Part shown: positions 28,592 through 37,018 of the stretch, in pieces | Layout of the letters: every line of letters starts with the position of its first letter | How positions within the stretch are numbered: position 1 is the stretch's first letter | Source of the DNA: Flavobacterium aestivum | GTDB lineage: Bacteria; Bacteroidota; Bacteroidia; Flavobacteriales; Flavobacteriaceae | Reading direction: 5' to 3' | DNA length: 64,000 nucleotides | NCBI RefSeq assembly: GCF_026870175.2 | Contig: NZ_CP113977.2 | Span: 992,001 to 1,056,000, forward strand | Notes under the pieces: generated by a model | Database searches by the model: none | Seen by the model: the letters and a program-made list of their open reading frames with translations, nothing else | What the model was told of the DNA's origin: nothing | Translations under genes and position numbers: made by a program

Positions 28592-28888
28592 ATGAGTAAA
28601 AAATGGAGTAATTTATTTGAGTTTTTTAAAAGTACTCTTGCGATTAATTTAGCTGCTAGCTTTTTAGTTTTTCTTTTAGGAGGATTAATGGCTTTTAATT
28701 ATTCTGTTCTCAGTTTTGGTTTTGGTTTAAGTTTTCTTTTCAAAGAAGTTAATGCTAAAAATGAGTATGTGTTTTATTTCAATAATAAAATTTCCAAAAT
28801 GCAGCTTTGGGTATATTCATGGTGCTTTACTTTTGTTTTTTTAGTGATTTGTGTTTTTGTTTTTAATTTGATAAGGAAGTTATTTTGA
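28592..28888 (+). CDS. Small membrane protein coupled to an ABC ATPase
   Basis: 98 aa with two clear hydrophobic segments, ~15-48 and ~73-95, separated by a charged loop. No recognised domain. It begins 4 bp after the addB-like stop and overlaps the following ABC ATPase start by four bases (TTGA), so translation is coupled. It could be the membrane partner of that ATPase, though far smaller than a normal permease. Confidence 0.65.
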   Translation: MSKKWSNLFEFFKSTLAINLAASFLVFLLGGLMAFNYSVLSFGFGLSFLFKEVNAKNEYVFYFNNKISKMQLWVYSWCFTFVFLVICVFVFNLIRKLF

Positions 28889-29577
28889 AAAATCATTTAT
28901 TGGAGATTGATAGCATTCAAAAAACTTTTGACAACAAAAACATATTGTCCGATGTTTATTTAAAATGTGAAACTAGCGATATTATTGGACTTCTTGGTAG
29001 AAATGGTTCGGGAAAATCAACTTTGTTAAAGATTATTTTTGGGATAACCCGTGCCGATTTTAAGTTCATTAGAATTGACGGTTGTGTGAAAGCCAAAACC
29101 AAAGATTTATTTGCAGAAATTAGCTATTTGCCACAAGATAATTGTATTCCTAAGGTATTCTCAATTAAAAAAGCGATACAACTTTCAGTCTCAGAAGAGA
29201 AGATTCTAGAGTTTTGTGGAGATGAAATGATTAGGACAATGTTAGATAAGAAAGTTTCTAATTTGTCTGGAGGAGAATTACGTTATTTAGAAATTAAAAT
29301 TGTTCTCAATAATTCTTCTAAATTTGTTTTGCTAGATGAGCCTTATAATGGCTTGTCTCCTTTGATGGTTGAGAAGGTAAATGAATTAATTGTTGAGAAT
29401 TCAAAAACTAAGGGAATTATTATTTCTGATCATAATTATGAAAATGTAATTAAAGTGTCAAACAAATTGGTTTTACTCAAAGAAGGTAAGGCGCATCATT
29501 TGCTTTGCAAAGAAGAGCTAATAGAGAAAGGATATTTGATAGAGGGGAAGTTAGCTAATTTTGATAAAAGAAGTTAA
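28885..29577 (+). CDS. ABC transporter ATP-binding protein
   Basis: A single nucleotide-binding domain. Walker A GLLGRNGSGKSTLLK (~34-48), signature LSGGE (~127-131), Walker B FVLLDEP (~150-156), and the H-loop His in IISDHNYEN (~190). The start is TTG at 28885, overlapping the upstream stop. Length 230 aa matches an LptB- or YadG-type ATPase, but LptB identity is not supported by context. No canonical permease is adjacent. Its last 27 bases overlap the end of the convergent hydrolase gene. Confidence 0.88.
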   Translation: MKNHLLEIDSIQKTFDNKNILSDVYLKCETSDIIGLLGRNGSGKSTLLKIIFGITRADFKFIRIDGCVKAKTKDLFAEISYLPQDNCIPKVFSIKKAIQLSVSEEKILEFCGDEMIRTMLDKKVSNLSGGELRYLEIKIVLNNSSKFVLLDEPYNGLSPLMVEKVNELIVENSKTKGIIISDHNYENVIKVSNKLVLLKEGKAHHLLCKEELIEKGYLIEGKLANFDKRS

Positions 29578-30333
29578 AACATCAAGCAATTCAGTTTGGT
29601 TTTCAATAGAACTCACATGTCCATCTGGAAAAGTAACTAATTCAACAGCTGTATCTTCTATTTGTTTTTTATTTTCTTCGTAATTCAGAACTGGGTCTTT
29701 TTCTCCCAGAATTAATAATTTTGGGTAGTTAGTCGTATGTAATAGGACTTCTCGATCTTTTCTTATTTTCATGCCTTCAAGGGAGGCAATAATACTTTGT
29801 AAAGGTGTTTTTAGGGCTTGTGTTTTTACTTCTTCTATTTCGACAATATGTTTTTCTCTGCTTTCTTCACTAAACAAATTGGCAATAGAAAGTCTAATGA
29901 AGGTTTCATAATCTTTTTTAACGGCTTTGATGGCTCGGTCTCTGTTTTTCTTCCTTTCGGGGCTGTCTTCTTTGGAGGTAGAGTTGAGTAATACCAGTCC
30001 TTTCATTTTTTCTGGATACAATTCGGCGAAAGCCAGAGCAACATATCCTCCCATAGAATGTCCTACTAGAATGGCTTTCCTAATTCGTAATTTGGATAAA
30101 ACTTCGTGAACCACATCGGCATTTTCTTCCATGGTTTGAATATAACCCAAACTTTCGGTTTCTCCGTGTCCTAATAAATCGATGGTTATGATTCTATTTT
30201 TTCTACTTAATTCAGAAACATAAACATCCCACATGGTTTTGTTTTCTAGAAAACCGTGTAGCAATACTACAGCAGTTCCTTTTCCAGTATCTGAGTATGA
30301 AATTTGTGTGTTTTTGTAGAGAAGTGTTTCCAA
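29551..30333 (-). CDS. Alpha/beta hydrolase
   Basis: A cytoplasmic serine hydrolase. The oxyanion and nucleophile regions are LLHGFLENKTMW and GHSMGGYVALAFAE (Ser ~94), with later Asp in LGEKDPVL and His in PDGHVSSIEN. Length 260 aa fits esterase/lipase-like members. Substrate unknown. The 3' end overlaps the ABC ATPase gene by 27 bp on the opposite strand. Confidence 0.88.
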   Translation of the reverse strand: METLLYKNTQISYSDTGKGTAVVLLHGFLENKTMWDVYVSELSRKNRIITIDLLGHGETESLGYIQTMEENADVVHEVLSKLRIRKAILVGHSMGGYVALAFAELYPEKMKGLVLLNSTSKEDSPERKKNRDRAIKAVKKDYETFIRLSIANLFSEESREKHIVEIEEVKTQALKTPLQSIIASLEGMKIRKDREVLLHTTNYPKLLILGEKDPVLNYEENKKQIEDTAVELVTFPDGHVSSIENQTELLDVLTSFIKIS

Positions 30334-30427
30334 AGGGGCAGAGATTATATTGATAGTTTAAAAATGCAAAAATAATTTTTTATAATCCAAAATGCTATAC
30401 TTGGGAAAAGCATTTTTGTAAAAATAA

Positions 30428-30456
30428 AAAACGGCTCTCATTTCTGAAAGCCGTTT
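30428..30456 (-). terminator. Intrinsic terminator of the AIM24-like gene
   Basis: AACGGCT and AGCCGTT (ends at 30428 and 30456) form the stem. The A-rich flank on the + strand gives a U-tract on the minus-strand transcript. Confidence 0.8.
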
Positions 30457-30477
30457 GTAATTGTAGTTTATAAAAGA

Positions 30478-31284
30478 TTAAAAACGATTATCACCATCCA
30501 AAAGATTTCCTAGTCCGCCAAGTAAACTTCCTTCTTCACGGCTATTACCACCTGATCTTGGTGCCGATGCGATGATTCTATCCGCTAATCTGCTGAAAGG
30601 TAATGATTGTATGTAAACAGTTCCTGGACCACGAAGGGTTGCGTAAAATAAACCTTCTCCTCCAAAAAGAGAGTTCTTGATACCGCCTATAAATTCGATG
30701 TCATAATCTACGTCTTTTGTAAAACCAATAATACAACCCGTATCTACTTTTAGGACTTCGCCAGGAGCTAATTCTTTTTTTGCCATTGTTCCTCCAGAAT
30801 GTACAAATGCCATTCCGTCTCCTTCTATTTTTTGCATGATGAAACCTTCACCTCCAAATAGACCGCGACCTAGTTTTTGGGAGAATTCTATTCCAACCGA
30901 AACGCCTTTGGCCGCACATAAGAATGAACTTTTTTGGCAGATAAATTTACCTTGAAATTGTGTTAAATCAATCGGAAGAATTTTTCCAGGATATGGTGAG
31001 GCAAAAGAAACTTTGCTTTTGCTATTTCCTTGGTTTAAAAATGCTGTCATGAACAAGCTTTCGCCTGTTAAAACTCTTTTCCCAGCATTCAGAAGTTTAC
31101 CAAACAAGCCTGAACCTGATTGTTGCGCGGAACCATCTCCAAATATCGTTTCCATCTGGATATTGTTTTCCATCATCATAAAACTGCCTGCTTCGGCAAT
31201 TACTATTTCTTGTGGATCAAGCTCTATTTCTACATATTGCATTTCTTCTCCAAAAATCTGATAATCTATTTCGTGTGCTTGCAT
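30478..31284 (-). CDS. AIM24 / TIGR00266 family protein
   Basis: A beta-helix-like protein of the AIM24 family (named after a yeast mitochondrial protein), function unsettled in bacteria. Gly-rich repeated segments GGEGFIMQKIEGDG, HSGGTMAKKELAPGE and GGEGLFYATLRGPG are characteristic. It ends in a Gly-rich tail (SGGNSREEGSLLGGLG). Length 268 aa is normal. No signal peptide. It stands between two near-identical terminators (30428-30456, 31366-31396). Confidence 0.82.
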   Translation of the reverse strand: MQAHEIDYQIFGEEMQYVEIELDPQEIVIAEAGSFMMMENNIQMETIFGDGSAQQSGSGLFGKLLNAGKRVLTGESLFMTAFLNQGNSKSKVSFASPYPGKILPIDLTQFQGKFICQKSSFLCAAKGVSVGIEFSQKLGRGLFGGEGFIMQKIEGDGMAFVHSGGTMAKKELAPGEVLKVDTGCIIGFTKDVDYDIEFIGGIKNSLFGGEGLFYATLRGPGTVYIQSLPFSRLADRIIASAPRSGGNSREEGSLLGGLGNLLDGDNRF

Positions 31285-31365
31285 GATTGATATGATTTTG
31301 TTTTACCGAATAAGTCGAATGTGGATTTAGAATGTTACAAAGCAAGCGAGAATTTTTTGCCAACA

Positions 31366-31396
31366 AAAAACGGCTCCCATTGCTGAAAACCGTTTC
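31366..31396 (-). terminator. Terminator after the frameshifted hydrolase
   Basis: AAAACGG pairs with CCGTTT. The sequence is nearly a copy of the terminator at 30428-30456, with one stem mismatch. Confidence 0.55.
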
Positions 31397-31419
31397 TGTA
31401 ATTTATAAAATCAATTATT

Positions 31420-32321
31420 TTAACTCTTTAAAAAAGATTCAATTGTATTGAAATACTTTTCTTTTGCATCAAGCCAACCGTAATGTTTGCAATTTTCAAG
31501 CAGAATCATTTTTGAATTTGGGAATGCTTTTAAACTAATTTCTCCAATTGCCGGACTAATGATGTCTTCTTCGCCTTGAATGATTAAAACAGGATTTTTG
31601 AAATTTGAAACCTTGTTTTTACAGTCAAAATTTGTTTTTTGCATGTCACCCCATAATAACGAGTTTATGGTTGAATTGCCTTGTGTTAATCTTTGAGCAA
31701 TGATTGGGATAAATTTTTTATCGAAAACATAAGCGGGTGCCATGGCTCTTCCTCTGCCAATTCTTGCAGTATAAGTCGTGTCACCTTTTTCGATTTTATC
31801 GTTCCAATAGTTCAAAGAATCTTTCTCCGTTTTGCTTAGACCAGCTTCGATAAGGTTTTCTCCTTTTAATAGGCTTAAATCTACTCCGCCAGAAGATGAC
31901 AAAATTAATTTGTCAATGTGTTTGGGTAAATTGTGGCATAGTAAGAAGCTAACATTCCACCAAAAGAATGACCAAGTATTGTCCACTTTTTGATTTTCAA
32001 ATGTTTTCTTAATGACTCGATATCATCGGCCATTAATTTCATAGAAATTGTTTTGTCGTTTAACTCTTTTAAGGTTGATTTCCCTGTTCCTCTTTGGTCA
32101 TAGATAATGGTTTGATGTTTCTCAGCCAAAATTTTTGCCATAGGTTCAAATCCATTACTATTCATTCCAGGACCTCCATTTATTATTAAAATTGGTGTAC
32201 CCTTGCCAAAGATTTTATAATAGGTTTGACTTGAATCTTCGTTTTTGGAATAACCATCTTTTTGGGCAAATGAATGCCCAAAAAGAGATAGAAAGACAAA
32301 TAAGAATATTTTTTTTATCAT
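31420..32321 (-). pseudogene. Frameshifted alpha/beta hydrolase (prolyl-aminopeptidase-like)
   Basis: Two overlapping frames together give one secreted hydrolase. The first (32321 to 31905) has a signal peptide ending FGHSFAQ, then INGGPGMNSNG, YDQRGTGKS and the nucleophile GHSFGGMLA, then shifts out of frame at YPNTLTN. The second frame (ending 31420) resumes with PKHIDKLILSSSGG and holds the Asp (IQGEEDIIS) and His (CKHYG). Adding one base in the CCCAAA run (+ strand 31921-31926, TTTGGG) restores the protein. It lies 6 bp after pepP. A sequencing error in a homopolymer is a real alternative. Confidence 0.8.
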
Positions 32322-32327
32322 CTTATA

Positions 32328-33620
32328 TTAAGAGTTCATCAAACTTTCGATTTCTTCCACTTCAATCGGGATGTTTTTCATTAAGTTGATAGGTTCTCCT
32401 TTTTCTTGTATTACTATATTATCTTCTAAACGAATTCCGAAACCTTCGGCAGGGATGTAAATTCCTGGCTCAACGGTGAAAACCATGTTGGCTTTCATTG
32501 GCTCGTGTAATAATCCATAGTCATGTGTGTTTAATCCCAAGTGGTGTGATGTTCCGTGCATGAAATATTTTTTGTATGCTGGCCATTCTGGGTTTTCATT
32601 CTGTACATCGGCTTTATCAATTAATCCTAAGCCAAGTAATTCAGAAGTCATAATTTTACCAACTTCTACATGATATTGTTTCCAAAGAGTTCCTGGAGTA
32701 AGCATTTTGGTAGCTTCGTTCTTAACGCGTAAAACAGCATTGTAAACGTCTTTTTGTCTGTCAGTGAATCTTCCTGAAGCTGGGATCACACGAGTCATAT
32801 CACTAGAATAGTTGGCATATTCTGCAGCAACGTCCAGTAATACTAAATCACCTGCTTTACATTGTTGATTGTTTTCAATATAATGTAAAACATTGGCATT
32901 ATTTCCAGAAGCAATAATTGGTGTGTAAGCAAAACCTTTTGAGCGATTACGTATAAATTCATGAATCAATTCGGCTTCGATTTCGTATTCTGCTACATTT
33001 GGTTTTACAAATGACAGTAATCTTCTGAAACCTTTTTCGGTTATATTACAAGCATTTTGGATTAAATCTATTTCTTCGGTTTCTTTAACAGAACGAATGC
33101 GTTGTAATATCGGATTACTTTTGGCAACTTGATGTGCAGGATATTTGGCTTTCCACCATTTTATAAAACGAGCTTCACGTGTTTCGGTTTCTATTGTTGC
33201 ACGATAATGTTCGTTGGTATTGATGTACATGATGTCTGAGTAAGTCATCATTTCATTTAAAACCTTTTCGAAATCTTGTAACCAATACACGGTTTTAATT
33301 CCAGAAACTTCAAAAGCACGTTCTTTGGTTAGTTTTTCGCCTTCCCAAATGGCAATAAGTTCACTAGTTTCTTTTAGGAATAACATTTCTCTTTGATTCT
33401 CGTAAGGGGCATCTGGAAAAAGTAATAAGATACTTTCTTCTTGATCTACTCCCGATAAATAAAAGATATCGCGATGTTGTTCAAATGGCAATGTACTATC
33501 TGCAGAAATAGGATAAATATCATTTGAATTAAAAACTGCTACACTGTTTGGCTTCATTTGAGCCATGAATTTTGCTCGATTTTTTATAAAAAGAGCACGG
33601 TCTATTTGATGATATTTCAT
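32328..33620 (-). CDS. pepP: Xaa-Pro aminopeptidase (M24 family)
   Basis: A dinuclear metallopeptidase removing an N-terminal residue before proline. An N-terminal creatinase-like domain (~1-170) precedes the pita-bread catalytic domain. Metal ligands: LLDVAAEYANYSSDMTR, HGTSHHLGLNTHD, and Glu residues in VEPGIY and RLEDNIVI. Length 430 aa fits PepP. It is just upstream of the frameshifted hydrolase, itself of prolyl-aminopeptidase type, so both may have served proline-peptide breakdown. Confidence 0.93.
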   Translation of the reverse strand: MKYHQIDRALFIKNRAKFMAQMKPNSVAVFNSNDIYPISADSTLPFEQHRDIFYLSGVDQEESILLLFPDAPYENQREMLFLKETSELIAIWEGEKLTKERAFEVSGIKTVYWLQDFEKVLNEMMTYSDIMYINTNEHYRATIETETREARFIKWWKAKYPAHQVAKSNPILQRIRSVKETEEIDLIQNACNITEKGFRRLLSFVKPNVAEYEIEAELIHEFIRNRSKGFAYTPIIASGNNANVLHYIENNQQCKAGDLVLLDVAAEYANYSSDMTRVIPASGRFTDRQKDVYNAVLRVKNEATKMLTPGTLWKQYHVEVGKIMTSELLGLGLIDKADVQNENPEWPAYKKYFMHGTSHHLGLNTHDYGLLHEPMKANMVFTVEPGIYIPAEGFGIRLEDNIVIQEKGEPINLMKNIPIEVEEIESLMNS

Positions 33621-33753
33621 TTTAGAATGATTTTAGATGTTGAATCATCAAAAATACTAAGTTTAAAAATGAAATTAGTGTTTATGTTGTTTTTTTTGAG
33701 TTTTTAATGAGGGGTTTAAACTAATGATAATTTTTTGTGCTAAAGTCCTTGTT

Positions 33754-33859
33754 TTGGCCGTGTGAGGGATAGGAATTAGCTACCGAACTAGTGTGGATAG
33801 CTCGACCGCATGCTAAAAAGGGGCGACTAAGCGGTATGTAAAGTAAGCCCCTTTTTTAG
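33754..33859. repeat. Structured intergenic element with bidirectional terminator
   Basis: In a 330-bp gene-free stretch, a comparatively GC-rich segment contains AGCTA...TAGCT pairing, and then CTAAAAAGGGGC (33813-33824) pairing with GCCCCTTTTTTAG (33847-33859). A/T tracts on both sides make it a terminator in either direction. I associate it with repeated intergenic elements of Flavobacterium genomes (memory only). Confidence 0.55.
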
Positions 33860-33892
33860 TATGGGGACACACCCAAATTTTTTGATTTAATC

Positions 33893-33934
33893 GATAAAAA
33901 AAGCATGAAGAAATGAGGGTTTCTCCATGCTTTT
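33893..33934 (-). terminator. Intrinsic terminator of aceA
   Basis: AAAAGCATG and CATGCTTTT, plus AGAAA/TTTCT inside, form the stem; the A-run at 33896-33902 gives a U-tract on the minus strand. Confidence 0.8.
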
Positions 33935-33950
33935 AGAAAGGTATTTGAAA

Positions 33951-35231
33951 TTAAAACTGTGCTACTTCGGTAGAATCTTTCATGGCTGTTGTTGAAGTTT
34001 TTCCTGTTGTAACGGTATTTTGTACAGCATCAAAATAAGATGTTCCAACAAAACCTTGATGTTTTACGGCTTTGAAACCATGCTGCTGTAATGCGAATTC
34101 TCTTTCCTGTAATTCAGAATAACCTGCCATTCCTCTTTCTTTGTAGGCTTTTGATAATTCAAACATACTAGTGTTCAAGGCATGGAATCCAGCCAAAGTG
34201 ATGAATTGGAATTTGTACCCCATTGCTGCTAAGTCTTCTCTGAAGGTTTCCATTTCGGCAACAGATAATTTGGCAGCCCAGTTGAATGAAGGTGAGCAAT
34301 TGTAAGCTAACATTTTTCCAGGAAACTGTTTGTGAATAGCTTCGGCAAATTGTTTGGCATAAGCTAAATCAGGATTGCTGGTTTCCATCCAAATCAAATC
34401 GGCATAAGGTGCATAGCTCAATCCACGATCAATTCCTTGTTCGATGCCGCAGTTTACATAGAAGAAACCTTCGGATGTTTTTTCTCCAGTAATGAATTTA
34501 GCATCTCTTGGATCGATATCACTAGTTAATAAATTAGCGGCATCGGCATCAGTTCTTGCCACGATAAGTGTTGGCGTTCCCATTACATCAGTAGCTAATC
34601 TTGCGGCAATTAGTTTGTTGATTGCTTCTTGTGTTGGTACTAAAACTTTTCCTCCAAGATGTCCACATTTTTTGGCAGAGCTCAATTGGTCTTCAAAGTG
34701 AACTCCTGATGCTCCTGATTCAATCATTGATTTCATTAATTCGAATGCATTCAGATTGCCTCCAAAGCCAGCTTCTGCATCGGCAACTATTGGAACCAAA
34801 TAGTCTTTTTTGTCGATCGTTCCGTTTACTACTTGAATTTGATCGGCTCTCAAAAGTGCGTTGTTGATTCTTTTTACTACCAAAGGAACGCTGTTGGCAG
34901 GGTACAAAGATTGATCAGGATACATTTCGCCTGCTACATTGGCATCTGCTGCTACTTGCCAGCCGCTTAGGTAGATGGCTTCAAGTCCAGCTTCTACTTC
35001 TTGAATGGCTTGGTTCCCAGTAAGTGCGCCCAATCCTGCAACGAAATCTTGAGAATTGAGTTTGCTCCATAATTTGGTTGCTCCCATTTTTGCAATACTA
35101 TGCTCGATTTGGTAAGATCCTTGAAGTTTTACCACTTCTTCGGCAGTATAAGGGCGTTCTATTCCTTTCCATCTTGGGTTTGTAATCCAGTCGGTAACTA
35201 ATTCTTGAATTCTTGTTTCGGTTGTTTTCAT
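33951..35231 (-). CDS. aceA: Isocitrate lyase
   Basis: Glyoxylate bypass: isocitrate to succinate and glyoxylate; cytoplasmic. The catalytic loop KKCGHLGGK (~183-191) is intact. [13 protein letters not shown] and [17 protein letters not shown] (metal-binding Asp) are family features. Length 426 aa is normal. It follows aceB by 64 bp on the minus strand and is probably co-transcribed. Likely controlled by the RamB/ScfR-like regulator at 37019. Confidence 0.97.
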   Translation of the reverse strand: MKTTETRIQELVTDWITNPRWKGIERPYTAEEVVKLQGSYQIEHSIAKMGATKLWSKLNSQDFVAGLGALTGNQAIQEVEAGLEAIYLSGWQVAADANVAGEMYPDQSLYPANSVPLVVKRINNALLRADQIQVVNGTIDKKDYLVPIVADAEAGFGGNLNAFELMKSMIESGASGVHFEDQLSSAKKCGHLGGKVLVPTQEAINKLIAARLATDVMGTPTLIVARTDADAANLLTSDIDPRDAKFITGEKTSEGFFYVNCGIEQGIDRGLSYAPYADLIWMETSNPDLAYAKQFAEAIHKQFPGKMLAYNCSPSFNWAAKLSVAEMETFREDLAAMGYKFQFITLAGFHALNTSMFELSKAYKERGMAGYSELQEREFALQQHGFKAVKHQGFVGTSYFDAVQNTVTTGKTSTTAMKDSTEVAQF

Positions 35232-35295
35232 GGTCTTTGTTTAATACGATTGTTGGTTATTTATTTTGGTTGGTTTTATTTCTTGATTGATACTG

Positions 35296-36897
35296 TTATA
35301 GATATTTGTATCCGACTAGGGTTAGAAATTCTATAAAATTGTTATTTACAACTAGCTTGTCTAATAGTTCTTCGGCCAAATGATAATTTTGTTCCTCGTG
35401 GTTTTCATCACCAACTAGTTTTTTAATTTTTTCAAATTCTTCCATGGCCAAACGATGATAATAATCTTCGGTTAGTGTTTTATTATTATCCAAAACCACT
35501 TCGTTTTGTAGCCATTGCCATAATTGGGATCTTGAGATTTCTGCAGTAGCAGCGTCTTCCATTAGGTGATGTAAAGCTGCTGCACCTTGACCATTAAGCC
35601 ATGAAGCGATATAGAGAACAGAAATACTGATGTTTTTACGAACTCCTTCTTCAGTAATAGTGCCTTCTGGAACGGCTAATAAGTCTTTTTCGGTTACGTT
35701 TACATCTTCTCTTTTTACATGAATCTGATTTAGAGTTGGCATGTATCTATCAAAAACAGATTGAGCTAAGGGAACTAAATCGGGATGAGCTACCCATGTA
35801 CCATCATGTCCGTTTTGTACTTCTCTTTGTTTATCGGTTGTTACTTTGTTAAAAGCGATAGTGTTTGCTTCTTCATTATTCTTGATTGGAATCTGAGCTG
35901 CCATTCCGCCAATTGCGTGTATGTTTCGCTTGTGACATCTCTGAATAACCAATTGTGAATAAGCACTCATAAAAGGCGAAGTCATAGTAACCTGATCACG
36001 GTTTGGAACAATGAAAGTTTTGTTTTTTCTTAATTTTTTGATGTATGAAAAGATATAATCCCATCGGCCACAATTCAATCCTACAATATGGTCTCTTAAT
36101 TCGAAGATGATTTCGTCCAGTTGAAAACTTGCAGTAATCGTTTCTATCAATACAGTAGCTTTGAAAGTTCCGTTTTGTTCCCCTAGATATTCTTGTGCAA
36201 ATTCAAAAACTTCATTCCACCATCTTGCTTCTAGGTAATGTTCCAGCTTAGGTAAATAGAAATAAGGAGCAGTTCCATTTTTGGATAATTGTTCGTGATT
36301 GTGAAAAGCATATAGTCCAAAATCAACTAATGAACCCGAAGTTTCTTGTCCATCGATAAGAATGTTTTTTTCATTCAAATGCAATCCGCGAGGTCTTACA
36401 ATTAAAACGGCTGTTTTTTCTTTTAGAGCGTATTTTTTATTTTTTATAGGATCTTCAAGAGTTATGGTTTTGTTTACGGCATCTATTAGGTTTTGTTGTC
36501 CTTCCATTAGATTGCTCCAAGTTGGAGACGTGCTATCTTCAAAATCGGCCATGAATGTTTTGGCTCCAGAATTAAGAGCATTGATGACCATTTTTCGATC
36601 TACCGGACCAGTGATTTCTACTCTTCGATCTAATAAATCTCTTGGGGTAGTTGCAGCTCTCCAATTACTTTCTCTAATCATTCTTGTTTCGGGCGGAAAA
36701 CAAGGTAATGCTCCGGCATCAAATAAGACTTGTTGTTTTTTGCGGTCTTCTAATAGTGAAAGTCTTCTGTTGTTAAATTTTTGATGGAGTTCAGTTAGGA
36801 ATTCTATTGCTTCCTCTGTTAGTATTTTAGGGTACTGCTGGTTTATTCCATTGGTTATTTGGAATTTTTTTTCGGTGGTTTCGGTTTGGTTTATCAT
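35296..36897 (-). CDS. aceB: Malate synthase A
   Basis: Second glyoxylate-bypass enzyme: glyoxylate plus acetyl-CoA gives malate. The active-site Arg lies in RPRGLHLNEK (~166-175), with FMADFEDSTSPTW and GRWDYIFSYIKK also typical. The frame extends upstream to a TTG at 36930, but the ATG at 36897 (MINQTETTEKKF) gives the usual N-terminus and a 533-aa protein. First gene of aceB-aceA; divergent from the regulator with 121 bp between. Confidence 0.96.
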   Translation of the reverse strand: MINQTETTEKKFQITNGINQQYPKILTEEAIEFLTELHQKFNNRRLSLLEDRKKQQVLFDAGALPCFPPETRMIRESNWRAATTPRDLLDRRVEITGPVDRKMVINALNSGAKTFMADFEDSTSPTWSNLMEGQQNLIDAVNKTITLEDPIKNKKYALKEKTAVLIVRPRGLHLNEKNILIDGQETSGSLVDFGLYAFHNHEQLSKNGTAPYFYLPKLEHYLEARWWNEVFEFAQEYLGEQNGTFKATVLIETITASFQLDEIIFELRDHIVGLNCGRWDYIFSYIKKLRKNKTFIVPNRDQVTMTSPFMSAYSQLVIQRCHKRNIHAIGGMAAQIPIKNNEEANTIAFNKVTTDKQREVQNGHDGTWVAHPDLVPLAQSVFDRYMPTLNQIHVKREDVNVTEKDLLAVPEGTITEEGVRKNISISVLYIASWLNGQGAAALHHLMEDAATAEISRSQLWQWLQNEVVLDNNKTLTEDYYHRLAMEEFEKIKKLVGDENHEEQNYHLAEELLDKLVVNNNFIEFLTLVGYKYL

Positions 36898-36925
36898 GGT
36901 TAGTTCTTTTTTTCTTTTACAATAG

Positions 36926-36962
36926 TACAAAAAGTTTTTTACAAAACAAGCGAACGTACGCT
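36926..36962. promoter_or_regulatory. Candidate operators between aceB and the regulator
   Basis: Two imperfect inverted repeats sit in the divergent intergenic space: GTACAAAAAGTTTTTTAC (36926-36943) and AGCGAACGTACGCT (36949-36962). Position suggests regulator binding; not tested. Confidence 0.4.
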
Positions 36963-36982
36963 AAAAATGAAAATAATATTTT

Positions 36983-37013
36983 TTGTGGTTTTTGTTTTTT
37001 TAGTTTATCTTTG
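36983..37013 (+). promoter_or_regulatory. Promoter of the RamB/ScfR-like regulator
   Basis: TTG (36983-36985), a 20-base spacer, and TATCTTTG (37006-37013). It ends five bases before ATG 37019, so the transcript may be leaderless. Confidence 0.7.
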
Positions 37014-37018
37014 ATTTT

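Noticed and set aside
31905..31986. Programmed frameshifting in the hydrolase
   Set aside because: No slippery heptamer with downstream structure fits; a lost base in a short homopolymer run is simpler.
36362..36784. 140-aa ORF antisense to aceB
   Set aside because: Shadow frame of malate synthase with no independent support.
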